A DNA stretch of 64,000 bases, taken from the NCBI RefSeq assembly GCF_003614975.1, contig NZ_QZWI01000001.1:124001-188000 (forward strand), given 5' to 3'. Under the pieces are notes generated by a model. It made no database searches. It saw only the letters and a program-made list of their open reading frames with translations, and was not told where the DNA came from. Source of the stretch: Rahnella bruchi. GTDB lineage: Bacteria; Pseudomonadota; Gammaproteobacteria; Enterobacterales; Enterobacteriaceae. This document shows positions 17,567-27,162 of the stretch, one piece after another (the stretch's first letter is position 1; each line of letters opens with the position of its first letter). Both the position numbers and the translations under genes were made by a program.

Positions 17567-19249
17567 ATGCGTCGTCTAACTTTGTGGATGCTTTTACTGA
17601 GCGGCTTGTCCACAGCAGTTTTTGCTGAGACTGCCCCAACACACCCCAGCCCGACTGCAGTTTCTGCGCCGGTGAAAGATATTCGCCAGAGCGGCTTTGT
17701 CTATTGCGTAAATGGCATGGTTAATACGTTTAACCCGCAAAAAGCCAGCAGCGGGCTGATTATCGACACACTAGCCGCGCAGTTATATGACCGGTTGCTG
17801 GACGTTGATCCTTATACGTATCGCCTGAACCCTGAACTGGCGCAAAGCTGGGAAGTGCTGGATGAAGGCGCGACCTACCGTTTCCACCTGCGCAAAGATG
17901 TGCCTTTCCAGAAAACCAACTGGTTTTCACCTTCGCGCAAAATGAACGCTGACGACGTGGTGTTCAGTTTCCAGCGCATCGTGGATCCGAATAATCACTA
18001 TCACGCGGTGAACGGTGAGGAATATCCGTATTTCGACAGCCTGCAGTTTGCCCGGACAGTGAAAAGCATCAAAAAACTCGATGATTATACCGTCGAGTTC
18101 CGTCTCAATAATCCTGACGCCTCTTTCCTCTGGCATCTCGCCACACATTACGCACCGGTGCTTTCAGCTGAATACGCAGCGAATCTGACCAAAGCCGGTA
18201 ATGAAGAAGAAATTGACCGTCAGCCGGTGGGAACAGGTCCGTTCCAGCTGGGCGAATACCGCACCGGTCAGTACGTGCGTCTGGCACGTAACGGGCAGTA
18301 CTGGAAAGGCACCCCGCGCATGGCGCAGATAGTGATTGATATGGGTGTCGGCGGTACCGGTCGCTTGTCCAAATTGCTGACCGGCGAGTGTGATGTACTG
18401 GCTTATCCGGCGGCGAGTCAGCTGTCGATTTTGCGCGAAGATCCGCGCCTGCGCCTTTCTCTGCGTCCGGGGATGAACGTCGCTTATCTGGCGTTCAACA
18501 CCAATAAAGCGCCGCTCAACGATCCGCGTATTCGTCAGGCTGTTGCGCTGTCTATCAATAATCAGCGTCTGATGCAGTCGATTTATTACGGCACCGCTGA
18601 AACCGCTGCGTCAATTTTGCCTCGTGCGTCGTGGGCCTATGACAGCAACGCACAGGTCACGGAATATAATCCCGAAAAAGCCAGAAAGATTTTAAAAGAT
18701 CTGGGACAGGAAAAGCTCAATCTGCATTTGTGGGTACCGACGGCGTCGCAATCATTCAACCCGAGTCCGCTGAAAACCGCAGAACTGATCCAGGCAGATT
18801 TAGCACAGGTCGGGATTAAAGTGACTATTGTTCCGGTCGAAGGGCGTTTTCAGGAAGCGAAGCTGATGGAAATGAATCATGATCTGACGCTCACAGGCTG
18901 GTCAACGGACAGTAACGATCCGGACAGTTTCTTCCGCCCGATGCTCAGCTGTGCAGCACTTCATTCGCAGACCAACTATGCTCACTGGTGTAACCCGGAA
19001 TTTGACGAACTGCTCCGTCAGGGGCTTTTGTCACAGCAACTTTCGCAGCGTATTGAGTTTTATCAGCAGGCGCAAAAAATCCTGGAGAAGGAACTGCCGG
19101 TGTTACCGCTGGCCTCTTCCCTGCGGCTTCAGGCTTATCGTTATGACATCAAAGGGCTGGTACTGAGCCCGTTTGGTAACTCGTCGTTTGCCGGCGTCTT
19201 TCGCGAAGATGACAAAAACCGTGATGATGAAGGAAGGAAAGCCCCATGA
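17567..19249 (+). CDS. sapA: Periplasmic solute-binding protein SapA
   Basis: A 560-aa SBP_bac_5 (oligopeptide-binding type) protein. The first 20 residues, ending STAVFA before ETAP, are a signal peptide. This fixes the start at 17567 rather than 17495, where 24 non-signal residues would be added. It is the binding component of the SapABCDF transporter, implicated in antimicrobial-peptide resistance in Salmonella and Haemophilus. In E. coli, SapBCDF was linked to putrescine export. The ribosome binding site is weak. The stop overlaps sapB by four bases. Confidence 0.95.
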   Translation: MRRLTLWMLLLSGLSTAVFAETAPTHPSPTAVSAPVKDIRQSGFVYCVNGMVNTFNPQKASSGLIIDTLAAQLYDRLLDVDPYTYRLNPELAQSWEVLDEGATYRFHLRKDVPFQKTNWFSPSRKMNADDVVFSFQRIVDPNNHYHAVNGEEYPYFDSLQFARTVKSIKKLDDYTVEFRLNNPDASFLWHLATHYAPVLSAEYAANLTKAGNEEEIDRQPVGTGPFQLGEYRTGQYVRLARNGQYWKGTPRMAQIVIDMGVGGTGRLSKLLTGECDVLAYPAASQLSILREDPRLRLSLRPGMNVAYLAFNTNKAPLNDPRIRQAVALSINNQRLMQSIYYGTAETAASILPRASWAYDSNAQVTEYNPEKARKILKDLGQEKLNLHLWVPTASQSFNPSPLKTAELIQADLAQVGIKVTIVPVEGRFQEAKLMEMNHDLTLTGWSTDSNDPDSFFRPMLSCAALHSQTNYAHWCNPEFDELLRQGLLSQQLSQRIEFYQQAQKILEKELPVLPLASSLRLQAYRYDIKGLVLSPFGNSSFAGVFREDDKNRDDEGRKAP

Positions 19250-20211
19250 TTATCTTCACGTTACGACGCATATTACTGCTGATAACCACACTGTTCTTTC
19301 TCAGCCTGGTGGCGTTCAGCCTGAGCTATTTTACGCCCAACGCTCCGCTGCGCGGTGCATCTTTATGGGATGCCTACCGTTTCTATTTTTTAGGCATCTG
19401 CCAGTTTGATTTTGGCGTGTCGAGTATCAACGGCGAAAGTATTACTTATCAGCTCAAAGCCGTATTCCCGGCGACGATGGAACTGTGCGTGCTTGCCTTT
19501 TCGCTGGCGTTAGTCGTAGGAATTCCGCTGGGTATTCTGGCGGGCGTAATGCGCGGGAAATGGCCGGATGTCGCGATCAGCAGCCTTGCCCTGCTCGGTT
19601 TCTCCATTCCTGTCTTCTGGCTGGCCGTGCTGCTGATGCTGTTCTTCTCAATGCAGCTCGGCTGGTTGCCGGTATCCGGTCGCCTTGATCTCCTCTATCA
19701 GCTGAAAACTGTCACCGGGCTGACGCTGGTTGACGCGTGGCTGTCTGATTCGCCTTATCGCCATGAAATGATCATGAGCGCCATCCACCATATGATTCTG
19801 CCGATTGCCGCGCTGGCCGTTGCGCCGACAACCGAAGTTATCCGCCTGATGCGTATTTCCACAGACGATGTGCTGGCGAAAAACTATGTCAAAGCCGCCG
19901 CGACACGAGGATTGTCACGCTTTACTATCATCCGTCGTCACGTATTGCACAACGCGCTGCCGCCGGTCATTCCAAAGCTCGGCCTGCAATTTTCGACCAT
20001 GCTGACGCTGGCGATGATTACCGAAGTGGTCTTTAACTGGCCGGGTATAGGCCGCTGGCTCATTAATGCTATCCGCCAGCAGGATTACGCCGCAATTTCA
20101 GCAGGTGTGATGGTGGTCGGCTCGCTGGTGATTGTGGTTAACGTACTTTCGGACATTCTCGGTGCATTGATGAATCCGTTGAAACATAAGGAATGGTATG
20201 CCCTTCGATAA
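19246..20211 (+). CDS. sapB: Sap ABC transporter permease SapB
   Basis: A 321-aa inner-membrane permease, the same length as E. coli SapB, of the DppB/OppB type. The N-terminal helix is at about residues 8-30 and further helices run through the binding-protein-dependent transport domain. The EAA loop is represented by [15 protein letters not shown]. It overlaps sapA (ATGA) and sapC (14 bp), so the five genes are a tightly coupled operon. Confidence 0.95.
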   Translation: MIIFTLRRILLLITTLFFLSLVAFSLSYFTPNAPLRGASLWDAYRFYFLGICQFDFGVSSINGESITYQLKAVFPATMELCVLAFSLALVVGIPLGILAGVMRGKWPDVAISSLALLGFSIPVFWLAVLLMLFFSMQLGWLPVSGRLDLLYQLKTVTGLTLVDAWLSDSPYRHEMIMSAIHHMILPIAALAVAPTTEVIRLMRISTDDVLAKNYVKAAATRGLSRFTIIRRHVLHNALPPVIPKLGLQFSTMLTLAMITEVVFNWPGIGRWLINAIRQQDYAAISAGVMVVGSLVIVVNVLSDILGALMNPLKHKEWYALR

Positions 20212-21088
20212 TGTGTACCGCGAAAAACAGGCACCCAGTCCGCTGCGCCATACGTGGGGGATTTTCTATCGCGACACGCTTTCCATGATCGGTTTCTATG
20301 GCGTGCTCGGGCTGCTGCTTTTATGCGTTTTTGGCCATCTGCTGGCGCCTTACGCACTGGACCAGCAATTCCTCGGCTACCAGCTGTTGCCACCTTCATG
20401 GTCGCGCTACGGTAACGTTTCATTTTTCCTCGGCACGGACGATCTGGGACGAGATTTACTCAGCCGGATGTTAACCGGCGCAGCGCCGACCATTGGTGGC
20501 GCGCTGGTGATAACCCTCGCAGCCTCGTTGTGTGGCGTGATTATCGGCGTACTGGCAGGGATTACCCGCGGGCTGAAATCCGCCATTCTTAACCACATTC
20601 TGGATACGCTGCTCTCGATCCCTTCCCTGCTGCTGGCGATTGTTGTGGTGGCCTTTATCGGCCCGAAACTGGAGCACGCGATGCTAGCCGTCTGGCTGGC
20701 GCTGTTGCCACGCATTTCGCGCACCATTTACAGCGCGGTGCACGACGAGCTGGAAAAAGAATATGTGGTTGCGGTTCGTCTCGATGGCGCCTCGACCTGG
20801 CAAATTCTGCGTTATGCCGTATTGCCAAATATCGTTGCGGTGCTGGCAACAGAATTTACCCGCGCCTTATCGATGGCGATTCTGGATATCGCTGCATTGG
20901 GCTTTCTGGATTTGGGCGCGCAACTTCCCTCGCCGGAATGGGGAGCGATGCTCGGTGATTCGCTGGAACTGGTCTACGTCGCGCCGTGGACTGTCATGCT
21001 GCCGGGTGCCGCCATCCTTATCAGCGTTTTGCTGATAAACCTGCTGGGTGACGGTGTGCGCCGGGCAATTAATGCGGGAGTGGAATAA
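20198..21088 (+). CDS. sapC: Sap ABC transporter permease SapC
   Basis: A 296-aa permease, matching E. coli SapC length, of the DppC/OppC type. It has an N-terminal OppC_N-like segment followed by the transport domain, with an EAA-like loop [19 protein letters not shown]. It forms the membrane channel together with SapB. The stop shares one base with the sapD start (TAATG). Confidence 0.95.
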   Translation: MPFDNVYREKQAPSPLRHTWGIFYRDTLSMIGFYGVLGLLLLCVFGHLLAPYALDQQFLGYQLLPPSWSRYGNVSFFLGTDDLGRDLLSRMLTGAAPTIGGALVITLAASLCGVIIGVLAGITRGLKSAILNHILDTLLSIPSLLLAIVVVAFIGPKLEHAMLAVWLALLPRISRTIYSAVHDELEKEYVVAVRLDGASTWQILRYAVLPNIVAVLATEFTRALSMAILDIAALGFLDLGAQLPSPEWGAMLGDSLELVYVAPWTVMLPGAAILISVLLINLLGDGVRRAINAGVE

Positions 21089-22080
21089 TGCCTTTACTCG
21101 ATATCCGCAATCTGACCATTGAATTTATGACCGCCGATGGGCCGGTCAAAGCCGTTGACCGCGTCAGCATGACGCTGAATGCCGGTGAAATCCGCGGACT
21201 GGTGGGCGAATCCGGTTCAGGCAAGAGCCTGATTGCTAAAGCGATTTGCGGCGTAACCAAAGACAACTGGCGCGTGACGGCAGACCGGATGCGCTTTGAC
21301 AATATCGATCTGTTGCAGCTGTCGCCACGTGAGCGACGCAGACTGGTCGGACAAAACGTGTCGATGATTTTTCAGGAGCCGCAATCCTGTCTCGATCCTT
21401 CCGAAAGTATTGGCCGTCAGCTTATTCAGGCTATTCCCGGCTGGACATATAAAGGCCGCTGGTATCAGCGCTGGAAATGGCGGAAAAAACGCGCCATTGA
21501 GCTGCTGCACCGGGTTGGGATTAAAGATCACAAAGACATTATGGCCAGTTATCCTTACGAACTGACCGAAGGCGAATGTCAGAAGGTAATGATCGCCATC
21601 GCGCTGGCCAATCAGCCGCGTCTGCTGATTGCCGATGAGCCGACTAACGCTATGGAACCGACGACACAGGCGCAGATTTTCCGTCTGCTGGCACGGCTGA
21701 ATCAGAACAATAACACCACGATTTTGCTCATCAGCCACGACCTGCAAATGATGAGCAAATGGGCGAACCGCATTAACGTATTGTATTGCGGTCAGACGGT
21801 TGAGAGCGCCGTGTGTGAGGATCTGCTTGCCGCACCGCATCATCCTTACACGCAGGCGCTGATCCGCGCGATGCCTGATTTTGGCCGTTCTTTGCCGCAT
21901 AAAAGCCGTCTGAATACGCTGCCGGGTGCAATACCTTCACTGGAGCATCTGCCGATCGGCTGCCGTTTGGGGCCGCGCTGCCCTTACGCACAGAAGAAAT
22001 GTATCGAGACGCCACGCCTGCGTCTGGCCAAAACGCACGCTTATGCCTGCCACTTCCCGCTGAACATGGAGGAGCAATAA
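21088..22080 (+). CDS. sapD: Sap ABC transporter ATPase SapD
   Basis: A 330-aa ATPase, the same as E. coli. Walker A is GESGSGKS. Walker [15 protein letters not shown] and the H-loop LLISHD are present. The signature is LTEGECQK rather than LSGGQ, the same deviation seen in E. coli SapD, so it is a family trait. The C-terminal oligopeptide/dipeptide extension carries cysteines ([14 protein letters not shown]), typical of Dpp/Opp-type ATPases with an Fe-S-binding tail. SapD is also known to support Trk potassium uptake in E. coli. It overlaps sapF by one base. Confidence 0.95.
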   Translation: MPLLDIRNLTIEFMTADGPVKAVDRVSMTLNAGEIRGLVGESGSGKSLIAKAICGVTKDNWRVTADRMRFDNIDLLQLSPRERRRLVGQNVSMIFQEPQSCLDPSESIGRQLIQAIPGWTYKGRWYQRWKWRKKRAIELLHRVGIKDHKDIMASYPYELTEGECQKVMIAIALANQPRLLIADEPTNAMEPTTQAQIFRLLARLNQNNNTTILLISHDLQMMSKWANRINVLYCGQTVESAVCEDLLAAPHHPYTQALIRAMPDFGRSLPHKSRLNTLPGAIPSLEHLPIGCRLGPRCPYAQKKCIETPRLRLAKTHAYACHFPLNMEEQ

Positions 22081-22889
22081 TGGGCGAAACCCTGCTTGAA
22101 GTCCGCAATCTGAGCAAAACGTTCCGTTATCGCACCGGACTGTTCCGCAAAATGAATCTGGATGCGGTGAAACCGGTCAGCTTTACGCTGCGTGAAAAAC
22201 AAACGCTGGCGATCATCGGTGAAAACGGTTCAGGTAAATCGACACTGGCTAAAATGCTTTCCGGGATGGTTGAACCGAGCGGCGGCGAAATCCTGATTGA
22301 TGAGCATCCGCTGGAATTTCGCGATTATCGTTTCCGCAGTCAGCAAATTCGTATGATTTTTCAGGATCCCAGCACATCACTTAATCCACGTCAGCGCATC
22401 GGTCAGTTGCTTGAAGCACCTTTGCGCCTCAATGGCGAAATGGACGCACAGCAACGTGAACAACGCATCAATCAGACCCTGCGGCTGGTCGGTATGCTGC
22501 CGGATCATGCAAACTATTATCCGCACATGCTGGCATCCGGTCAGAAACAGCGAGTTGCACTGGCTCGCGCACTGATCCTGCAACCAAAAGTAATTGTGGC
22601 CGATGAAGCGCTGGCATCTCTGGATATGTCGATGCGTTCACAAATTATCAACATGATGCTCGAACTGCAGGAAAAACAAGGAATTTCATACATCTACGTG
22701 ACGCAGCATCTTGGCATGATGAAACACATCAGTGATCAGGTTTTGGTCATGCATGAAGGTGAAGTGGTGGAGCGCGGCAATACCGCAGAAGTGCTGGCGG
22801 CGCCCCTGCATGACCTGACGAAGAGGCTGATCTCAAGTCATTTCGGCGAAGCACTAACGGCAGACGCCTGGCGTCGCGACGGAAATTAG
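22080..22889 (+). CDS. sapF: Sap ABC transporter ATPase SapF
   Basis: A 269-aa ATPase (E. coli 268) starting [10 protein letters not shown] at the ATG that overlaps the sapD stop. The frame is open from 21999, but that would lie inside sapD. Walker A is GENGSGKST, the signature LASGQKQRVALARAL and Walker B VIVADEALASLD. It is the second ATPase of the heterodimeric Sap transporter. A clear terminator follows about 40 bp downstream. Confidence 0.95.
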   Translation: MGETLLEVRNLSKTFRYRTGLFRKMNLDAVKPVSFTLREKQTLAIIGENGSGKSTLAKMLSGMVEPSGGEILIDEHPLEFRDYRFRSQQIRMIFQDPSTSLNPRQRIGQLLEAPLRLNGEMDAQQREQRINQTLRLVGMLPDHANYYPHMLASGQKQRVALARALILQPKVIVADEALASLDMSMRSQIINMMLELQEKQGISYIYVTQHLGMMKHISDQVLVMHEGEVVERGNTAEVLAAPLHDLTKRLISSHFGEALTADAWRRDGN

Positions 22890-22925
22890 CCCGGCGCAGA
22901 TCCGGGGAATCACAGGCGGAACACA

Positions 22926-22957
22926 AAAACGGTGCCAGAAAACAGGCACCGTTTTTT
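22926..22957 (+). terminator. Terminator of the sap operon
   Basis: AAAACGGTGCC (22926-22936) pairs with GGCACCGTTTT (22945-22955), followed by further T. Confidence 0.92.
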
Positions 22958-23144
22958 ATCTCTGCAATCGGGGATATCGCCGATGAAATTCGCGACCAAA
23001 CCCGTTCCTCTGGCATATCTGCCGTTTTCTATTCCTTTTAGATATGATTTATCGCTTAACATTATTTTATATCGACAACAGTATCGGCAAGGATAGGGTC
23101 TGATAATTTGCCTGGATGCCAGGCTTGAAGCAAAGGACCCGTTC

Positions 23145-24347
23145 ATGGAACAACAACGCAAGGCCGCGCACAGCGGCTGGTATCATGAAACACAATCCAG
23201 CCAGTATGGCCACCTGCCGCTTGATCCCCATGCTGCGTTAGTTCAGGATCGCTTTCTGCTCGGGCTGGATATTCAGCTGGATCCGACACTTCGTCAGCTA
23301 CTTAACGAACGCCAAAAACTTCTGCGTGCTTCCCGCGCCTGTTACGAAGTCCTTTTCCCGGATAATCTCAGCGTATCGCGTACGGAGACGCTTTCTTTAT
23401 ATGACCGTCTCAGCAGTGCTCTGACCGTTGCGCAGGTGACCGGCGTACAATCACTTTGTAGTCACTACGCCGCCCGCCTCGCCCCTCTCTCAAGCCCTGA
23501 TGCCTCCCGTGAAAGTAACATCCGCCAGACTCATATCACGCAGTTCGCCCGCTTACTTGCCACACAGCCAACGCTTATCACCCCGCCGATGCTGGATCAG
23601 CTTTACGGCGTTGGATTCAGCACGCGCGATATCGTGACTTTCACGCAACTGATCGGTTTTGTCAGTTATCAGGCGCGTGTTCTGGCTGTTCTGAATGGTT
23701 TACGCGGACGTGCAGCGGCGGTACTCCCCGGCTTCCCGGCGCCTGAAGGCTGCGAGCAGAAAGGATTTTCTCTGGCGATGCTGCAATGGAAATCAAGGCT
23801 GCCGGAAGTCGCACCAGAAACTGCCAGCCGTCATCAGCAGGATGTTCTGGACTTAATCGCTCCCGATGCACGCTCCTCTTCGTTTTATACTCTGCTGGTA
23901 CATGACGCCGATGCGCTGAGCGAATTCTCTGCCGTCTTTAATCATGTGATGCAGGCAGGTGAGCGCCCGAAAGCCGCATGGCGTGAGCTGTCGGCGGTGG
24001 CCACCTCACAGTTAAATGGCTGCCTTTACTGCGCGGGGATCCACGGTCGGCTCTATCTCGACGCCGGTGGCAATGAAACCATTATCGCCTCATTGTTTGA
24101 AGATAATCTTCGTGATGATGCGGTAGACGTGCTGTCGAAAATGCTGTCCGAAAGAAAAGAAGCCGCATTACTGGACGCGGTGATCACACTGACACGCACA
24201 CCGGAACGTTTTGACGCCCGCCAGCTACACGGATTATCAGACGCGGGTTATTCGGCAACGCAATCTCTGGATATTCTGCTCACAGCCGCACTGTTCAGCT
24301 GGTCAAACCGCCTGATCCAGACGCTGGGAGATACACTCAACCGCTGA
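23145..24347 (+). CDS. Two-domain CMD/AhpD-like protein (peroxidase-related, Avi_7169/Avi_7170 type)
   Basis: A 400-aa protein made of two carboxymuconolactone-decarboxylase-like halves. The second (about 210-400) has the AhpD redox motif C293-L-Y-C296-A-G-I-H300, expected to be active. The first (about 20-190) keeps the helical pattern but has only C105 at the corresponding place (SLCSHYAARL), so it is probably structural. Fused proteins of this sort occur near alkyl sulfonate or peptide transport genes in some bacteria. Here it stands alone between the sap operon and dtpA. AAGGA lies about seven bases before the ATG. The substrate is unknown, and a role in peroxide or disulfide reduction is inference. 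Confidence 0.75.
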   Translation: MEQQRKAAHSGWYHETQSSQYGHLPLDPHAALVQDRFLLGLDIQLDPTLRQLLNERQKLLRASRACYEVLFPDNLSVSRTETLSLYDRLSSALTVAQVTGVQSLCSHYAARLAPLSSPDASRESNIRQTHITQFARLLATQPTLITPPMLDQLYGVGFSTRDIVTFTQLIGFVSYQARVLAVLNGLRGRAAAVLPGFPAPEGCEQKGFSLAMLQWKSRLPEVAPETASRHQQDVLDLIAPDARSSSFYTLLVHDADALSEFSAVFNHVMQAGERPKAAWRELSAVATSQLNGCLYCAGIHGRLYLDAGGNETIIASLFEDNLRDDAVDVLSKMLSERKEAALLDAVITLTRTPERFDARQLHGLSDAGYSATQSLDILLTAALFSWSNRLIQTLGDTLNR

Positions 24348-24931
24348 GATAACGCCGCAATTCCCTTCATGCTATTCCCTCTCATTCCGGCAGGATAATC
24401 ACCTGCCGGACAGGTCAAATGTAAATTCCCTCACCACCTAACCGCCATAAGTCGTACTAATCTTATTTTCAACCGGAAATTTAGTGTTAAAACGGGATGC
24501 AGATCACACTAGTCTATGTATCGTTCTCAATACCTTTGCTGCGTTGTTTTCCCGTTTCAGAAAAACCTACAAACAGCACAAAATTGCAGACGCATTCACT
24601 GTTTATTCATCATTATGCGGTTGAATAACCCGGTTAAGACTTTTTCAGAAAAACAATAACAAATTCAGAATATGGATTGTTATTTATACAACATATTCAG
24701 TTTGTCTATTTAGAAAACATAAACGTTAATTCTGCATAACATTTCGAACACAGTTTAATCAGGTCGGATAAGTTAAATGTAACGGTATATGTCAAACTCC
24801 TTGCCTCATTTACGCAGATAGTGAACATTACTTCCCGTCATCCCATCTTATAACAATGCAAAGGGTGCTTATTTCGCGCCACTTATGCGTTTCTGCTGTA
24901 TACGGGCAGAAGGAATAAAACAGAGGTACGA
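24348..24931. other. 584-bp gene-free region upstream of dtpA
   Basis: No coding frame is credible here. At 24387-24409 CCGGCAGG-ataatca-CCTGCCGG forms a perfect 8-bp stem without U-tract, possibly the 3' end of the preceding transcript. The rest is AT-rich, contains TTTCAGAAAAAC and a near copy (TTTCAGAAAAACA near 24553 and 24645), and must hold the dtpA promoter. I cannot assign a regulator. Confidence 0.5.
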
Positions 24932-26446
24932 GTGTCAACTGCAAACAAAACACCCAATAATGAAAGCGTGAGTCTGAACGCCTTCAAACAGCCAAAAGCG
25001 TTTTACCTGATCTTCTCCATCGAATTGTGGGAACGTTTCGGTTATTACGGCCTGCAAGGGATCATGGCAGTTTATCTGGTCAAAATGCTTGGCCTGAGTG
25101 AAGCTGACTCCATCACCCTGTTCTCCTCTTTCAGTGCGCTGGTTTACGGTTTCGTAGCCATTGGCGGCTGGTTAGGCGATAAAGTACTGGGCTCAAAACG
25201 CGTGATCGTGCTCGGCGCGATTGTTCTGGCGTTAGGTTATTCCTTCGTTGCCTATTCCGGCCACGAGGTGTTCTGGGTTTATCTGGGTATGGCGACCATC
25301 GCCGTCGGCAGTGGCTTGTTCAAAGCAAATCCATCCTCATTGCTTTCTACATGCTACGAAAAAGATGACCCGCGTCTTGATGGCGCGTTCACCATGTATT
25401 ACATGTCCGTAAACATCGGCTCATTCTTCTCCATGCTGGCAACCCCATGGCTGGCCGCGCAGTATGGCTGGAGCGTCGCGTTCTCTCTGAGCGTTGTCGG
25501 TATGCTGATCACCATCGTGAACTTCATGTTCTGCCGCAAATGGGTAAAACGTCAGGGTTCTAAACCAGACTTCGCCCCGTTACAGTTCAAAAAGCTGCTG
25601 ATGGTTCTGGTTGGCGTGGTTGCACTGGTGTTCCTGTCAAGCTGGTTGCTGCATAACCAAACCATTGCACGTATGGTTCTGGGCGTTGTTTCTGTAGGTA
25701 TCATCGTTGTTTTTGCGAAAGAAACCTTCGCCATGCATGGTATTGCACGTCGTAAGATGATTGTGGCGTTCATGCTGATGATGGAAGCGGTAGTGTTCTT
25801 CGTCCTTTATAGTCAGATGCCAACTTCTCTGAACTTCTTTGCTATCCACAACGTCGGGCATGACCTGCTGGGCATCAGCTTCCAGCCTGAGCAGTTCCAG
25901 GCTCTGAACCCGTTCTGGATCATGGTTGCCAGCCCGGTTCTGGCCGCTATTTACACCAAAGTAGGCGACCGTATGCCTATGCCGCACAAGTTTGCCATTG
26001 GTATGGTGCTGTGTTCAGGTGCGTTCCTGGTTCTGCCTTGGGGTGCAAGCCTTGCCAACGAACAGGGCATCGTTTCTGTTAACTGGCTGGTGCTGAGCTA
26101 CGCGCTGCAAAGTATCGGTGAGCTGATGATTTCTGGTCTGGGTCTGGCGATGGTTGCACAACTGGTACCACAGCGTCTGATGGGCTTCATCATGGGCGCA
26201 TGGTTCCTGACTACCGCAGCCGCTGCGATTATCGCGGGCTACGTGGCAAACCTGACGGCAGTGCCTTCCGAGATTGAAGATGCACACGCCTCACTGGCGA
26301 TTTACAGCCACGTGTTCCTGCAGATTGGTATCGCAACGGGTGTAATTGCTCTGCTGATGCTGGTAACTGCATCTAAGCTGCATCGTATGACGCTGGATCG
26401 TGACTCTGACGAGAAGCAACCAGAACTGGCTTCTGCTGCTCAGTAA
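24932..26446 (+). CDS. dtpA: Dipeptide/tripeptide:H+ symporter DtpA
   Basis: A 504-aa POT/PTR-family transporter (E. coli 500) with about 14 membrane helices. It imports di- and tripeptides with protons. The conserved proton-coupling motif ExxERFxYY is present as [10 protein letters not shown], and [10 protein letters not shown] follows in the loop after TM2. The start is GTG at 24932 (GAGGTACGA upstream), giving [19 protein letters not shown] as in E. coli. A strong terminator follows. It is monocistronic. Confidence 0.96.
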   Translation: MSTANKTPNNESVSLNAFKQPKAFYLIFSIELWERFGYYGLQGIMAVYLVKMLGLSEADSITLFSSFSALVYGFVAIGGWLGDKVLGSKRVIVLGAIVLALGYSFVAYSGHEVFWVYLGMATIAVGSGLFKANPSSLLSTCYEKDDPRLDGAFTMYYMSVNIGSFFSMLATPWLAAQYGWSVAFSLSVVGMLITIVNFMFCRKWVKRQGSKPDFAPLQFKKLLMVLVGVVALVFLSSWLLHNQTIARMVLGVVSVGIIVVFAKETFAMHGIARRKMIVAFMLMMEAVVFFVLYSQMPTSLNFFAIHNVGHDLLGISFQPEQFQALNPFWIMVASPVLAAIYTKVGDRMPMPHKFAIGMVLCSGAFLVLPWGASLANEQGIVSVNWLVLSYALQSIGELMISGLGLAMVAQLVPQRLMGFIMGAWFLTTAAAAIIAGYVANLTAVPSEIEDAHASLAIYSHVFLQIGIATGVIALLMLVTASKLHRMTLDRDSDEKQPELASAAQ

Positions 26447-26474
26447 TCGTAAAAAGTATTCATGATGATTGACG

Positions 26475-26500
26475 AACGCCTCCTCCGGGAGGCGTTTTTT
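26475..26500 (+). terminator. Terminator of dtpA
   Basis: AACGCCTCC-TCCG-GGAGGCGTT with a T6 run. Confidence 0.93.
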
Positions 26501-26575
26501 ATGGCAACGATTTAGCAAAAATATTCATTGTGTTAGGATTGCGTAAGCGAGACTTACGAAAACGGAACAATCCTG

Positions 26576-27130
26576 ATGAGCGAAAATCACAGCAGATATA
26601 AGCAGTTAACCCGCTATTTATCCGCTGATATTCTTAAGAACAAAAAAGATTTCTCCTGGCGGCGGATCATCATCCGTTGCATAAAACAACCTCAGCACCG
26701 GTATATTTTCTGGTGGCGCATCGCGAGCTATTTATATTCGACGAACAGTCATTTCTGTAAAGCCCGTGCCCGCAAGATGAACTATTCATTAATCAGAAAG
26801 TATGGCATCGAGATCATGCTTGGCGCGCAAATTGGCGAAGGAATCAGACTGCCTCATCTGACAGGTATTGTCGTCAACCCGCATTGCATAATTGGGCAAA
26901 ATGTCCGGATCCGTCAAAACACCACTATCGGCATTAAAGTTGATGAGGGAACAAGACGACTGGTGATTGGCGATAATGTTGATATTGGCGCTAATTGCTG
27001 CATTATCGGCAATGATATTACCATCGGTCACAATGTCACCATTGGTGCGATGTCATTCATCAATAAAAACATCCCCGACAATGCTGTGTGCTATACCGAA
27101 AAGAGCAGCAAGATCATCATCAAAACGTGA
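26576..27130 (+). CDS. Hexapeptide-repeat acyltransferase (serine acetyltransferase-like)
   Basis: A 184-aa protein with an N-terminal helical part (about 1-75) and a left-handed beta-helix made of hexapeptide repeats (IGEGIRLPHLTGIVV through IGANCCIIGNDITIG). The histidine in LPHLTGIVVNPHC matches the serine O-acetyltransferase active-site region. In enterics such short CysE-like proteins also serve as O-acetyltransferases of surface polysaccharide genes. It stands alone between dtpA and a diguanylate cyclase, with more AT-rich codons than dtpA, and no polysaccharide genes are nearby, so lateral gain is plausible. The housekeeping CysE is longer (about 273 aa). The substrate is unknown. Confidence 0.7.
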   Translation: MSENHSRYKQLTRYLSADILKNKKDFSWRRIIIRCIKQPQHRYIFWWRIASYLYSTNSHFCKARARKMNYSLIRKYGIEIMLGAQIGEGIRLPHLTGIVVNPHCIIGQNVRIRQNTTIGIKVDEGTRRLVIGDNVDIGANCCIIGNDITIGHNVTIGAMSFINKNIPDNAVCYTEKSSKIIIKT

Positions 27131-27162
27131 GCCGTCAGCGCACGGCATTTCGCCCGAACTTT

